Shown: positions 8,825 through 17,762, counted from the stretch's first letter. The stretch: 39,680 nucleotides of DNA from an uncultured Spirochaetaceae bacterium (GCA_902792795.1 CADBBB010000009.1:1-39680); one strand, 5' to 3'. Program-made: numbers and translations. The notes: generated by a model from the sequence alone, not told the origin.

Positions 8825-8968
8825 ATGCGGGCCTTTGTTCCCATCAGCAGGCTCAACAAGGGCGGAGCGGGCAGGGTTATAGAGGAAGTCAAGCGCGACG
8901 GAATCAGGGGCATCGTTCGAAGAAAGGCGCAAGGCCTTTACCCGGAACTCAAGCTTTACGAGGAGTGA
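8825..8968 (+). CDS. Small ORF resembling the N-terminus of a Phd/YefM-type antitoxin (possible remnant)
   Basis: A 47-codon frame beginning MRAFVPISRLNKGGAGRVIEEVKRDG. This pattern (VPISxxNKGxAxxIxEEVKxxG) resembles the DNA-binding N-terminus of short Phd/YefM antitoxins, and it ends in PELKLYEE, like the usual PExYEE tail. The middle part, where antitoxins have a run such as VVxxNxPxxVLLS, is degenerate. No clear Shine-Dalgarno and no adjacent toxin gene are visible, so this is probably a decaying relic. Confidence 0.35.
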   Translation: MRAFVPISRLNKGGAGRVIEEVKRDGIRGIVRRKAQGLYPELKLYEE

Positions 8969-8987
8969 AAAAATTCTCGCGGCGCTC

Positions 8988-9016
8988 TTGAATCTTTTTT
9001 CGCTTTATGGTAATAT
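8988..9016 (+). promoter_or_regulatory. Sigma-70-type promoter for tRNA-Thr
   Basis: TTGAAT (8988-8993), a 17-bp spacer and TAATAT (9011-9016) lie about 10 bp before the mature tRNA 5' end. Confidence 0.65.
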
Positions 9017-9025
9017 AAATTCCAC

Positions 9026-9098
9026 GCCAACTTAGCTCACCTGGTAGAGCAGCGCACTCGTAACGCGCAGGTATTCGGTTCAAGTCCGGAAGTTGGCT
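9026..9098 (+). tRNA. tRNA-Thr (anticodon CGU)
   Basis: A 73-nt cloverleaf: the acceptor stem GCCAACT pairs perfectly with AGTTGGC. The D arm is GCTC/GAGC, the anticodon loop is CTCGTAA giving CGU (reads ACG), and the T arm is TTCGG/CCGGA with loop TTCAAGT. The anticodon stem has one A-C mismatch next to the loop. The CCA end is not encoded. It is flanked by a promoter and a terminator, so it appears to be a single transcription unit. Confidence 0.93.
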
Positions 9099-9110
9099 AT
9101 GATTTTTTTT

Positions 9111-9140
9111 AGTCCAACCGCTTTTGGTTGGACTTTTTTT
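9111..9140 (+). terminator. Intrinsic terminator after tRNA-Thr
   Basis: A 9-bp perfect stem (AGTCCAACC at 9111-9119 with GGTTGGACT at 9126-9134) followed by a run of T residues, 12 bp after the tRNA. Confidence 0.85.
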
Positions 9141-9209
9141 ATGGTTAGACACAAGCTTGAACCGAGCCGCTCGATGAATCTCGCGGCGCGCCGTTCTATC
9201 GATGAGGCT

Positions 9210-9234
9210 AAAAGCGAGCGGCGCTCGCTTTTTT
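9210..9234. terminator. Second terminator-like hairpin between tRNA-Thr and grpE
   Basis: AAAAGCGAGC (9210-9219) pairs with GCTCGCTTTT (9223-9232), followed by TT. It is symmetrical and could act on either strand. The surrounding 9141-9340 stretch holds no gene I can support. Confidence 0.45.
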
Positions 9235-9345
9235 AACGCCTCTTCGATTGTCGGCGGGTTCAAGGAGCGGAACTTGGCTTTTTCTGACGCTTCTCTTTTT
9301 GGGGGAGCGTTTTTTTATACTCCAGCGTTTTTTTTGCTATTTTAC

Positions 9346-9375
9346 TTGACGATTCCCACTCATTTTTATTATCTT
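9346..9375 (+). promoter_or_regulatory. Predicted promoter of grpE-dnaK-dnaJ
   Basis: TTGACG (9346-9351), 18-bp spacer, TATCTT (9370-9375). The grpE ATG begins at 9383, so a transcript from this promoter would have almost no leader. No CIRCE inverted repeat (TTAGCACTC-N9-GAGTGCTAA) is present, so HrcA control is not supported. Confidence 0.5.
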
Positions 9376-9382
9376 TATAAGT

Positions 9383-10051
9383 ATGGAAGAAAAGGAAGAA
9401 GAAAAAGAATGCGAAGAAACGCAAGAAAGCGCGCAAAATAGCGATAAAACGCAAGAAAACTCGGAAAACGGCGAAAATTCGGCCCAAACAGGCGCGGACG
9501 AAAGTTCCGCCCAGGCTTCCGATCCCGCCGCTTCCTGCGCTAGTTCCGCTGAAAGCCAAGAAAGCGGAGAGGCCAAAGAGCCGACCCCGGAAGAGAAAAT
9601 CGCGGCCCTTGAAAAAGAAAACGCCGACCTCAAGGACCAGCTTTTGCGCCGCGCGGCCGATTTTGACAACTACCGCAAGCGCACGATAAAAGAAAAGCAG
9701 GACGCCTACGACTACGCCAACACGGCGCTTTTGCAGGATTTGCTCGACAGCCTTGACAACTTGGAGCGCGCGGTTGACGCCGCCCAAAAAGCCGACGACC
9801 CCAAGGCCATCGCCGACGGCGTAAAGATGGTCGGCTCGTCAATGGTCCAGATGCTTGAAACAAAGTACAACCTGACCGCCTTTGGCCAAGCGGGCGAGGA
9901 CTTTAACCCCGACATGCACGAGGCCATCGGAAGCGTTCAAGACGACGTGGAAAAGCCGGTCTTGAAGGAAGTTTACCTTAAGGGATATAAGCTTAAGGAC
10001 AGGGTCATCCGTAACGCCAAAGTTATGGTGACCATGCCAAAAGACAAGTAA
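9383..10051 (+). CDS. grpE: Nucleotide exchange factor GrpE
   Basis: A 222-residue cytoplasmic cochaperone that releases ADP from DnaK. Residues 1-70 are an unusually long Glu/Ser/Ala-rich disordered head. Residues 72-105 form the coiled-coil dimer helix (KIAALEKENADLKDQLLRR, then FDNYRKRTIKE). The rest is the four-helix bundle and beta domain, ending in the family signature VYLKGYKLKDRVIRNAKVMV. It is followed by dnaK after 25 bp. The ATG at 9383 has no Shine-Dalgarno; see the promoter entry. Confidence 0.95.
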   Translation: MEEKEEEKECEETQESAQNSDKTQENSENGENSAQTGADESSAQASDPAASCASSAESQESGEAKEPTPEEKIAALEKENADLKDQLLRRAADFDNYRKRTIKEKQDAYDYANTALLQDLLDSLDNLERAVDAAQKADDPKAIADGVKMVGSSMVQMLETKYNLTAFGQAGEDFNPDMHEAIGSVQDDVEKPVLKEVYLKGYKLKDRVIRNAKVMVTMPKDK

Positions 10052-10076
10052 TATATAGAAGAATAGGAGAATAATT

Positions 10077-12044
10077 ATGGGAAAGATTATCGGAATTGAC
10101 TTGGGAACGACAAACTCTTGCGTAGCCGTGATGGAAAACGGCGAGCCGGTTGTAATCCAGAACGCCGAGGGCGGCCGCACGACTCCGTCAATCGTAGGCT
10201 TCACCGCGCAGGGCGACCGCATCGTCGGAGCGCCGGCCAAAAACCAAATGGTCACCAACCCTAAAAACACAGTTTACTCAATCAAGCGCTTGATCGGCCA
10301 CCGCTACAGCGAATTGACGGGCGAGGCCGCAAAGCTTCCTTACACAATCATTGACAACGGAGCCGACTGCCGCGTCGAAGTCACCGACAACGGCGCCCAA
10401 AAGCAGTTCAGCCCGCAGGAAATCTCCGCCTTCATCTTGCAGAAAATGAAGAAGACCGCCGAGGACTACCTTGGAAGCGAAGTCACCGAAGCCGTAATCA
10501 CGGTTCCGGCCTACTTCAACGACAGCCAGCGCCAGGCCACAAAGGACGCCGGTAAAATCGCCGGCCTTGACGTAAAGCGCATCATCAACGAGCCTACGGC
10601 CGCCGCGCTCGCCTTTGGCTTTAACAAGGACCAGAACAAGGAAAAGACAATCGCCGTTTACGACTTGGGCGGCGGCACGTTCGACATTTCAATCTTGGAA
10701 TTGGCCGACGGCGTCTTTGAAGTTAAGTCAACAAACGGAAACACCCACTTGGGTGGCGACGACTGGGACCGCCGAATAATGGACTGGCTCGTCGACGAGT
10801 TCAAGAAAGACACGGGCATCGACCTTTCAAAAGACCCGATGGCCTTGCAGCGTCTCCGCGAAGCCGCCGAAAACGCCAAGATCCAGCTTTCGGCCCAAAC
10901 TTCTACAGCCATCAACCTTCCGTTTATCACAGCCGACGCGACAGGCCCCAAGCACTTGCAAAAGAACCTTACCCGCGCCCAGTTTGAGCAGATGACAGAA
11001 GACTTGTTCGAGGCCACAAAAGAGCCCTGCCGCAAGGCTTTGGCCGACGCGGGCATCACGGCCGACAAGATTGACGAAGTTCTTTTGGTCGGCGGTTCAA
11101 GCCGCATGCCCAAAGTTCAGGACGTCGTAAAAGAGCTTTTTGGTAAAGAGGGAAGCCGCTCTGTCAACCCCGACGAAGCGGTTGCCATCGGCGCCGCGGT
11201 TCAGGGCGGCGTTTTGCAGGGCGACGTAAAGGACGTCGTGTTGCTTGACGTAACTCCGCTTTCTTTGGGAATCGAAACTATGGGCGGCGTAATGACTAAG
11301 CTCATCAACCGCAACACGACGATTCCGACAAAAAAGAGCCAGGTGTTCTCCACCGCCGCCGACGGCCAGACCGCCGTTACAATCCATGTCCTGCAGGGCG
11401 AGCGCGAGATGGCCGCCCAAAACCGCACTTTGGGCAACTTCAACCTTGACGGAATTCCCGCGGCTCCTCGCGGCGTTCCGCAAATCGAAGTCACCTTTGA
11501 CATCGACGCCAACGGCATCGTTAACGTAAGCGCCAAGGACTTGGGAACAGGAAAGGACCAGCACATCACGATCACTTCTTCTTCCGGCTTGAGCGAGGAA
11601 GAAATCAACAAGATGGTGAAGGACGCCGAGGCCAACGCCGCGAGCGACAAGGCCAAGCGCGAGGCTGTTGACGCCAAGAACGAGGCCGACAGCTTGGTTT
11701 ACCAGACCGAAAAGACGCTCAAGGAATTGGGCGACAAGGTGAACGGCGCCGAAAAGCAAAAGATTGAGGACGCCGTGGCCGAGCTTAAGAAGGCGCTTGA
11801 GTCCGACAACACCGCCGACATCAAGGCCAAGACCGAAGCTCTCAAGCAGGCGTCTTACAAGATTGCCGAAGAATTGTACAAGCAGCAGCAGGCCGCCGGC
11901 GGAGCTGGAGCCAACGCAGGCCCCAACCCCGGAGCGGGAGCCGGCCCCAACGCGGGCGCCTCAAACGGCGGAGCGGCCAATGGCGGTTCGTCAGGCTTTG
12001 ACAAGGGCAGCGCCGAAGACGTGAACTATGAAGTCCATGACTAA
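10077..12044 (+). CDS. dnaK: Chaperone protein DnaK (Hsp70)
   Basis: A 655-residue ATP-dependent chaperone acting with GrpE and DnaJ on unfolded cytoplasmic proteins. It shows the Hsp70 signatures [15 protein letters not shown] at the N-terminus, [14 protein letters not shown] in the ATPase domain and [14 protein letters not shown]. The linker [19 protein letters not shown] is followed by the substrate-binding domain, with a Gly/Ala/Asn/Pro-rich C-terminal tail ending in NYEVHD. Length is normal. The start has a good ribosome site (AGGAG about 7 bp upstream). Confidence 0.98.
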   Translation: MGKIIGIDLGTTNSCVAVMENGEPVVIQNAEGGRTTPSIVGFTAQGDRIVGAPAKNQMVTNPKNTVYSIKRLIGHRYSELTGEAAKLPYTIIDNGADCRVEVTDNGAQKQFSPQEISAFILQKMKKTAEDYLGSEVTEAVITVPAYFNDSQRQATKDAGKIAGLDVKRIINEPTAAALAFGFNKDQNKEKTIAVYDLGGGTFDISILELADGVFEVKSTNGNTHLGGDDWDRRIMDWLVDEFKKDTGIDLSKDPMALQRLREAAENAKIQLSAQTSTAINLPFITADATGPKHLQKNLTRAQFEQMTEDLFEATKEPCRKALADAGITADKIDEVLLVGGSSRMPKVQDVVKELFGKEGSRSVNPDEAVAIGAAVQGGVLQGDVKDVVLLDVTPLSLGIETMGGVMTKLINRNTTIPTKKSQVFSTAADGQTAVTIHVLQGEREMAAQNRTLGNFNLDGIPAAPRGVPQIEVTFDIDANGIVNVSAKDLGTGKDQHITITSSSGLSEEEINKMVKDAEANAASDKAKREAVDAKNEADSLVYQTEKTLKELGDKVNGAEKQKIEDAVAELKKALESDNTADIKAKTEALKQASYKIAEELYKQQQAAGGAGANAGPNPGAGAGPNAGASNGGAANGGSSGFDKGSAEDVNYEVHD

Positions 12045-12136
12045 AAATCACCTCCTGTGATTTTAGCGTCGAGAATTCGGCGAACGCCGAATTCTCGCAA
12101 ATCGGTTCAATACCAAAAACGGCGCGTCCATGCGCC
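12044..12136. other. Three consecutive hairpins between dnaK and dnaJ
   Basis: Stems: AAAATCAC/GTGATTTT (12044-12064), a 13-bp perfect stem with a two-base loop (12070-12082 with 12085-12097), and GGCGC/GCGCC (12121-12136). None is followed by a long T run, so they look more like RNA processing, stability or partial attenuation elements than a full terminator. Confidence 0.6.
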
Positions 12137-12154
12137 TGTAGATGAGAATAAAAA

Positions 12155-13300
12155 ATGGCTACAAAACGCGATTATTACGAAGTATTGGGTGTAGAAAAGA
12201 GCGCCTCTATTGACGAAATCAAAAGGGCTTACCGCAAGCTGGCCGTAAAGTACCATCCTGACCGCAACCCCGGCAACAAAGAGGCCGAGGAAAAGTTCAA
12301 GGAGGCTACGGAAGCCTACGAAGTTCTTTCCGACGACAAAAAGCGCCCGATTTACGACCAATACGGCTTTGCCGGCCTTGACGGAATGGGCGCCGGCGGA
12401 GGAGCGCAATACTCGCACGCCTTCCACGACTTTTCCGACTTGTTCGGCGGAATGGGCGGCGGCTTTGGAGACATTTTTGACAACATTTTTGGCGGCGGAT
12501 TCGGCGGAGGCTTTGGAGGCGGCCGCGGACGTCAGGCCGACAACGACGGCGCCTCTTTGCGCTACGATTTGGAAATCACCTTTAAGGAGGCGGTTTTTGG
12601 CGTAAAGAAGGACTTGCGCTTTGCCCACAACGCCGCCTGCAAGGCTTGCAACGGAACCGGCGCCGAGTCCGGAACCGGCAAAAAGACTTGCCCCGCCTGC
12701 AACGGCATGGGCCAGATCCGGCGCTCAAGCGGCTTTTTCGCCGTTTCGCAAACTTGCCCCCAGTGCCACGGAACAGGCCAAATAATAGAACATCCTTGCA
12801 AATCTTGCCACGGAACAGGCTACCAAAAGGAAAACAAGGTCGTTTCGTTCACGATTCCGGCCGGAATTGAGGACGGAAAGCGCATCGTGATTCCCAAGCA
12901 GGGAGACGCGGGCCGCGACGGCGGCCAGCCGGGCGATTTGGTCGTGGTGGTCCATGTCCAAAACGACGCCTATTACGAGCGCAGCGGAAGCGACTTGTAT
13001 TGCGCGCTGCCCATTTCGATGAGCCAGGCCGCTTTGGGCGCCACGGTGACGATAACCGCGCTCGACGGCCGCAAGATTGACATTCCAATTCCCGCCGGCT
13101 GCCAAAACGGAAAGCTCTTGCGGGTTAGGGGAGAGGGCGTCGCGACCGCAGCCAGAAAAGGCGACCTTTACATAAAAATCGTGGTTCAAATTCCGGCCAA
13201 GCTAAATTCCAAGCAAAAGCAGCTTTTGGAAGCCTTCGCCGAGGCCGAAGCCGCCACAAAAACCCCCGATTTGCTCAAACTCTCTGAATTGAACCGCTAA
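12155..13300 (+). CDS. dnaJ: Chaperone protein DnaJ (Hsp40, class I)
   Basis: A 381-residue cochaperone that delivers substrates to DnaK and stimulates its ATPase. The J domain covers residues 1-70, with the essential HPD in KYHPDRNP. A Gly/Phe-rich region follows (about 75-125), then four zinc-binding CxxCxGxG repeats: [24 protein letters not shown] and CKSCHGTG. The C-terminal substrate-binding domains complete the protein. All hallmark residues are intact and the length is typical. The ribosome site is weak (GATGAGA). Confidence 0.97.
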   Translation: MATKRDYYEVLGVEKSASIDEIKRAYRKLAVKYHPDRNPGNKEAEEKFKEATEAYEVLSDDKKRPIYDQYGFAGLDGMGAGGGAQYSHAFHDFSDLFGGMGGGFGDIFDNIFGGGFGGGFGGGRGRQADNDGASLRYDLEITFKEAVFGVKKDLRFAHNAACKACNGTGAESGTGKKTCPACNGMGQIRRSSGFFAVSQTCPQCHGTGQIIEHPCKSCHGTGYQKENKVVSFTIPAGIEDGKRIVIPKQGDAGRDGGQPGDLVVVVHVQNDAYYERSGSDLYCALPISMSQAALGATVTITALDGRKIDIPIPAGCQNGKLLRVRGEGVATAARKGDLYIKIVVQIPAKLNSKQKQLLEAFAEAEAATKTPDLLKLSELNR

Positions 13301-13302
13301 AG

Positions 13303-13509
13303 ATTGCCGCGTCCAGCGCGGCAATGACACCATCCAGTTCGGTAATTGGGGCGAAAGGGTTGCTCTAACAAGCAAAAAAAACGCGCGAGGGAGCGAGACG
13401 GCTTGCGGAAACTCTCTGTTTGCGCCGCCGCTCAAGCGGCGGAGTTCAATAGTTTCAAGCGCAAACAGTGAGTAGCGCAGTTATCAAGCGGTTCCGCAAG
13501 TCGTATCGC
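13303..13509. repeat. Structured intergenic region with nested inverted repeats
   Basis: 13301-13629 has no gene. After dnaJ there is a 9-bp stem (13303-13311 with 13317-13325). Further on, an outer inverted repeat of 18 bp with two mismatches (13393-13410 with 13492-13509) encloses a perfect 10-bp pair CTGTTTGCGC/GCGCAAACAG (13416-13425 with 13459-13468). That pair in turn encloses a 7-bp hairpin with loop TCAA (13425-13442). The outer arms with about 80 bp inside resemble a miniature inverted-repeat element. Confidence 0.6.
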
Positions 13510-13594
13510 GACCGGGAGAGTTTTTTTTTGTATGTCTTACGCGCCCTTTCGCCCACAATTTTTGCGCGTTTTTTCCCCATTTTTGCCGATAATG

Positions 13595-13603
13595 TGATAT
13601 AAT
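13595..13603 (+). promoter_or_regulatory. Extended -10 promoter for the SpoIIE/STAS operon
   Basis: TGATATAAT (13595-13603) is a TGn-extended -10 hexamer, 27 bp before the ATG at 13630. No good -35 is visible. The AGGGGA just before the ATG is the likely ribosome site. Confidence 0.5.
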
Positions 13604-13629
13604 AGTCTGTATCTTTTTCAGGGGACACT

Positions 13630-15024
13630 ATGCTCAAAACAAAAAAATTGTATGTTTTTATACTGTCGAACGTGCTTGCGGTGGCGCTTTTTCTTGTCGT
13701 CTCCCGTTTCATTCTGCCGCCGATAACCGACGGCATAGAAAGCGCGTATTTCATAATACTTGAATTCGTTTTGCTCTTGTTCAGCCTTACCATAATGTCC
13801 GCCGCCGCCGTCGCGATGAACGCCAAGCTGGAAAACGACGTTCTGCGAAAAAGCGAGACAAAATACTTGCAGGCTTTTATCGACGCGCTGCGCTTTTGCT
13901 ACTCCTTGGACGACTTTTACGAAATAGTCAAGAACATCTTGGAGCGCAAGGCGGACTGTTCCGTCCTCTACATCGATTCCGAAAAAGACTACGTGCTTTA
14001 TTCCTCCACGGACTTGCTCACAAGCGACAAAAAGACCGTCACGACGCTCAACCAAAATTTCCCCGCGTCATGGCAGGACGGCTACCACTTTATCGGCGAC
14101 AAGCTGGGAGTCGTTTCCTCCTACAAAAAAGCGCGAGGCTTTTTCCTTTGCGCCAACAAGCACCACTTCTTCATTTTCTGCCGCTACACAAGGCTTTTTG
14201 ACACAGGCATCTACAAGGACTTGTTCGACGAGTTCGTTCGCTTTAGAAAAAGGGCTGAGACAATCGCCAACCTTTCTGAAATCGCCTCGCTTTCAAAAGA
14301 CTGGGAGCAGCTGGCCGAAACGCAAAAGCTCTTCTTGCCGCAAAAATTGCCCGAGCCGCGCCGCCTGCGCTTGGCCGCTTACTTCCGCCCGCTCGTCAAC
14401 GTTTCGGGCGACTACTACACGGCGCTTCCGATCGACGACCACAAGACCCTCTTGATGCTCGGCGACGTTTCGGGAAAAGGCCTTCCCGCCGCCCTCATCA
14501 TGGGCTTGGTGATGAACACCGTCAAGATTATGGAAAACAAGGAAGACTTGGTTTCCATCGTTTACGCCGTTGACAAGGCCATCAAGAGCATGAAATTGCA
14601 GGACAAGTACACCGTTCTTTTCATAAGCGTCGTGGACACGCAAAAGATGACGATTCGCTACGTCAACGCCTCGATGTCCGACCCAAGAATCATCACCCGC
14701 TCGCCGGACGGCTACACGATAAAGCCTCTGGCCTCTAACTGCGGCGTTGTCGGAATCTTGGACTTGGAGAACGTCCACATGGACGAAAAGCGCCTTTTCC
14801 GCGACGACTTGATTTTGTTCGCGTCGGACGGCGTCTCCGAAGTCATGAACGAAGACGGCGTGGAATTGGGCGACACCGAGCTTTACACGCAGACGATTAC
14901 AAAGAGCGCGGCCAAGCAGCCGCAGGAATTTGTCGACGACGTGGTCAAATTGATTTTTGACTACAAGGGCGAAAACAAGCTGCACGACGACATCACTATG
15001 ATGGTAGCTAAGGTGGTAGGCTGA
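13630..15024 (+). CDS. Membrane-anchored SpoIIE/RsbU-type PP2C serine phosphatase
   Basis: A 464-residue protein with two N-terminal membrane helices (about 8-29 and 38-62), a central sensor-like region (70-220, no family recognised) and a SpoIIE/PPM phosphatase domain from about 235. Metal-ligand motifs are intact: VSGDYY (D261), GDVSGKG (278-284), LFASDGVSE (D400) and LHDDIT (D453/D454). Such enzymes dephosphorylate STAS anti-anti-sigma proteins, and one is encoded two genes downstream at 17319. The stop overlaps the next start (TGATG), indicating tight coupling. No anti-sigma kinase (RsbW type) is in the window. Confidence 0.85.
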   Translation: MLKTKKLYVFILSNVLAVALFLVVSRFILPPITDGIESAYFIILEFVLLLFSLTIMSAAAVAMNAKLENDVLRKSETKYLQAFIDALRFCYSLDDFYEIVKNILERKADCSVLYIDSEKDYVLYSSTDLLTSDKKTVTTLNQNFPASWQDGYHFIGDKLGVVSSYKKARGFFLCANKHHFFIFCRYTRLFDTGIYKDLFDEFVRFRKRAETIANLSEIASLSKDWEQLAETQKLFLPQKLPEPRRLRLAAYFRPLVNVSGDYYTALPIDDHKTLLMLGDVSGKGLPAALIMGLVMNTVKIMENKEDLVSIVYAVDKAIKSMKLQDKYTVLFISVVDTQKMTIRYVNASMSDPRIITRSPDGYTIKPLASNCGVVGILDLENVHMDEKRLFRDDLILFASDGVSEVMNEDGVELGDTELYTQTITKSAAKQPQEFVDDVVKLIFDYKGENKLHDDITMMVAKVVG

Positions 15025-17228
15025 TGATTTACGTAATTATAAATATTGGAATAGCCGCGTATTTGGCGTGGGCTTCGTTCAACGTCAACACAAAGAACAT
15101 GAGGAACGAAAATTCCCTCATCAACATAGTCTTGCTTTCGGCGGCCACGGCGGTTTTGACTGTCGTGACCTTGCTCATGGTCATGTGGGGCCCGGAACGC
15201 TTCACTGTCTTTTTGGAGCATGTCCTCCTGTTCATTTTGGCGGCGATTTATGTGGCCATTTCCTTTTACTTTTTGGGGAACGCGGTCAAGCGCGGAAAGG
15301 TTCTCTCGTTTTTGGAAGTCGTTTTCATTCTGCTCGCGCTCTACATTTCTTCTTCAAAGATAGAGATCGCCGACTACACCCGCCTTGTGTTCAAGTCCTC
15401 GGCCTTGTTCAAGGGCGAGCTGGGACAATATTTTCCGCTATCTTGGTTCCAGCTATACATCGCCTTCTTTGGCTTTTTGCTTCCGGGAATGAGCGTCTTG
15501 ATTTTGACTTTGAGCGCCGAAAACGCCAAGAGCCGCCAGTCTTTTCAAAAGGCCGTCCTCTTTGCCGGCGCGATTGTCTTTGCGTGGGTCGCCAGCTGCG
15601 CGGTGGCTTACATTTCGCAAATGCTTCCGATGATGATTTCCCTTTACACGGGAGTCTTGGCCGTCTTGGTCACTTTGATGACGCGCGTTTCCGTGCAGGA
15701 CAAGATTTACGATTCGCTCACAATGTTCTCCACGCTCTTGATCAACGCCATAAAATTCGCCGCTCCTGCCTTTATCAGCGCCCTTGTGTTTGTGGGTCTA
15801 AGGCCGCTCTACGCCGGCGCGCGCGTCTTGTACACGATTGTAATTTTCTTTATAACTTTGGCGTTGGTTTTTGCCGGCCGTCTTTTCGCGGCGGCCTGCG
15901 CCAAAATTTCAAGCTTCCGCTCGTCAAGCTACGGAGCGGCTTTTGAGGCCGACTTGGCCGCCATCAACTACAACGACGAAACCGGCGACATTTGCAAAAA
16001 GCTTTTTGAGATTTTCCAAAACCGCGCCAACGTCGGCTCGATGAAAGTTTTGATCGCCGGCGGAAACAACGAGCTCAACACAGTGTTTTCCAGCAAGGGG
16101 AACAAGCCCACGCTGTCGGCGGACGATCCCGGCCTTGAGGCCATAAGAGGGCAGGACCTCAACATTTTCATGAAGAACGAGGCCGACGGAATTTTCGCGC
16201 TTCAGCAAAAGACCGCCGAAATAAATTCCTTCTTCAAGGCCACCGAGGCGGAAGTCTTGATAATCCTAAACGAAGGCCGCCACTTGGTGGGCGTCATAGC
16301 GCTCGGCGAAAAGCGCGGCGGCGCCAGCTACGACGAATACGACAAGCAGGTCTTTGACAAATTCTACTCTTACTTCTTCGTGTTCGGCTACTACATGTCC
16401 AACATCGCCAACGCCTCCGTCGTGGGAACTGTCAACCGCGAAATCCGCATGTCCGCGCAAATCATCACTTCAATTCAGGAAAACATGGATCCCGTGGACA
16501 ATCCCAAGATGGACGTGGGCTACCTTATGGTTCCCGCGCACAACATCGGCGGCGAATTTGTCGACCTCATACGCTTGACAGACACCCGCCACATATTCGT
16601 GACCGGCGCCCTTAGCGGAAAAGGCATCTCAGCCTCGATGAGCATGGTCATCTTAAAGTCGATCATCCGCACCTACCTCAATTCCACCCGCGACTTTAAA
16701 AAGCTCGTGACAAAAGTAAATCAGTTCATCCGCTTCAGCTTGCCAAAGGGAACGTTCTTTGCCGGCATCTTCTGCCTGATGGACTTTGAGACCGACACCT
16801 TGTATTACGTCAACTGCGGAATTCCCACGATGCTCTTGTACACAAGAGCCTACAACAACGTCATCGAAATCCAAGGAAACGGCTACGTCCTGGGCTTTGT
16901 CAAGGACATCAGCCCGCTCCTTAAGGTAAAGCAAATCAAACTTAACGCCGGCGACGTCATCGCCATAAGCACGGCCGGCTTGATCAACAGCCACTCTCTG
17001 CGCGGCGAGCAGTACGGAAAGGACCGCATCAAAAAGTCGATGACCGACAACTATATGTACAGCGGAATGCGCATGTGCTCCTTCTTGTTCGACGACCTCA
17101 AGCGCTTTATGGCCAAGGAACTTGACGACGACATAACCGTAATGATGATTCGTTATTTGGACAAGGACAGCCAGACCGTCAGCGACGACGAGGAAGGGGA
17201 GGCCAGCGGCACTACAACTGGTTCTTGA
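15024..17228 (+). CDS. Polytopic membrane protein with GAF-like region and degenerate SpoIIE/PP2C domain
   Basis: A 734-residue protein. Residues 1-290 contain about nine hydrophobic segments. Residues 320-460 look like a GAF-type sensor module. Residues about 500-712 align with a SpoIIE phosphatase, but the acidic metal ligands are altered: the usual GGD is GGE (509-511), GDVSGKG is GALSGKG (528-534), and the usual xDG is STAGLI (A651). Only the terminal DDDIT (701-705) is kept. It is therefore probably a pseudo-phosphatase that senses a signal and modulates or competes with the active phosphatase encoded just upstream. The N-terminal half resembles multi-helix membrane sensors, but no named family is certain. 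Confidence 0.75.
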   Translation: MIYVIINIGIAAYLAWASFNVNTKNMRNENSLINIVLLSAATAVLTVVTLLMVMWGPERFTVFLEHVLLFILAAIYVAISFYFLGNAVKRGKVLSFLEVVFILLALYISSSKIEIADYTRLVFKSSALFKGELGQYFPLSWFQLYIAFFGFLLPGMSVLILTLSAENAKSRQSFQKAVLFAGAIVFAWVASCAVAYISQMLPMMISLYTGVLAVLVTLMTRVSVQDKIYDSLTMFSTLLINAIKFAAPAFISALVFVGLRPLYAGARVLYTIVIFFITLALVFAGRLFAAACAKISSFRSSSYGAAFEADLAAINYNDETGDICKKLFEIFQNRANVGSMKVLIAGGNNELNTVFSSKGNKPTLSADDPGLEAIRGQDLNIFMKNEADGIFALQQKTAEINSFFKATEAEVLIILNEGRHLVGVIALGEKRGGASYDEYDKQVFDKFYSYFFVFGYYMSNIANASVVGTVNREIRMSAQIITSIQENMDPVDNPKMDVGYLMVPAHNIGGEFVDLIRLTDTRHIFVTGALSGKGISASMSMVILKSIIRTYLNSTRDFKKLVTKVNQFIRFSLPKGTFFAGIFCLMDFETDTLYYVNCGIPTMLLYTRAYNNVIEIQGNGYVLGFVKDISPLLKVKQIKLNAGDVIAISTAGLINSHSLRGEQYGKDRIKKSMTDNYMYSGMRMCSFLFDDLKRFMAKELDDDITVMMIRYLDKDSQTVSDDEEGEASGTTTGS

Positions 17229-17310
17229 CCAAAACGGTTTGCTAGCCGCATAAGCCGCAACATCCGCGCTCGCGACCAAACTCGCGCGGACAGCGGCAGT
17301 TTTGGAGGTG
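17229..17310 (+). promoter_or_regulatory. Nested RNA stem overlapping the STAS ribosome site
   Basis: Three nested arm pairs: CCAAAAC (17229-17235) with GTTTTGG (17299-17305), GCCGC (17254-17258) with GCGGC (17293-17297), and TCCGCGC (17263-17269) with GCGCGGA (17284-17290). The outermost right arm includes the first two bases of the GGAGG ribosome site (17304-17308) of the STAS gene, so folding could lower its translation. Confidence 0.45.
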
Positions 17311-17318
17311 AATAAAAT

Positions 17319-17645
17319 ATGGAAGCGTTGACAATAACTGAAAAAAAAGGCGCCAACTACATTCTTTTGGAATTGAACGGCGCGATAAATTCTTACACTT
17401 TGGCGGAATTCCAAAACCGCGTCTACTCGATAATTCAAGAGACCAACTTGGTGCTGGACTTGTCCAACGTATTTGAAATCGACTCCACCGGAATGGGCGT
17501 TTTGTTCGCCTGCTTCAACGACGGCCGCGAGTCCGGAAAGCGCCTCTATCTTATGAACATGTCGCCGCAAGCGCAAAAGACCGTTAGCGACACCGGCTTT
17601 TTGGATGCTTTTAACGTCATCAGTTCTGTAACCGAAGTCGAATGA
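17319..17645 (+). CDS. STAS-domain anti-anti-sigma factor (RsbV/SpoIIAA-like)
   Basis: A 108-residue single STAS domain. The signature LVLDLSNVFEIDSTGMGVL contains the conserved D55-S56; S56 is the position phosphorylated by anti-sigma kinases and dephosphorylated by SpoIIE/RsbU phosphatases. GGAGGTG precedes the ATG. The neighbouring phosphatase and pseudo-phosphatase are its likely partners in a partner-switching pathway; the sigma factor and kinase must be elsewhere. Confidence 0.9.
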   Translation: MEALTITEKKGANYILLELNGAINSYTLAEFQNRVYSIIQETNLVLDLSNVFEIDSTGMGVLFACFNDGRESGKRLYLMNMSPQAQKTVSDTGFLDAFNVISSVTEVE

Positions 17646-17727
17646 AACGCTCCCAGTCGTCGTGCGATTGGCGGAACCGCTAGCTAGCGTCGCTACTCGC
17701 AGGTTGCGCCTTGTAACTATATTACGT

Positions 17728-17745
17728 CTGCCGCTTGCGCGGCAG
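17728..17745. other. Hairpin in the STAS-ldh intergenic region
   Basis: CTGCCGC/GCGGCAG with loop TTGC. The 590-bp intergenic region 17646-18235 has no gene. It contains this hairpin, the second copy of the 63-bp element, a weak terminator, two operator-like palindromes and the operon promoter. Confidence 0.5.
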
Positions 17746-17762
17746 GCGCAAAGCGATTGCCC

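Noticed and set aside
8949-9263. Minus-strand ORF with LNRIPARYECAALPGELSWRG
   Set aside because: It is antisense to the tRNA-Thr gene; this peptide is a well-known artefact of translating tRNA complements.
9241-9382. CIRCE element expected upstream of a dnaK operon
   Set aside because: No TTAGCACTC-N9-GAGTGCTAA-like inverted repeat found on reading the region.
11097-11759. Minus-strand ORF of 220 codons opposite dnaK
   Set aside because: Shadow of dnaK; no family features.
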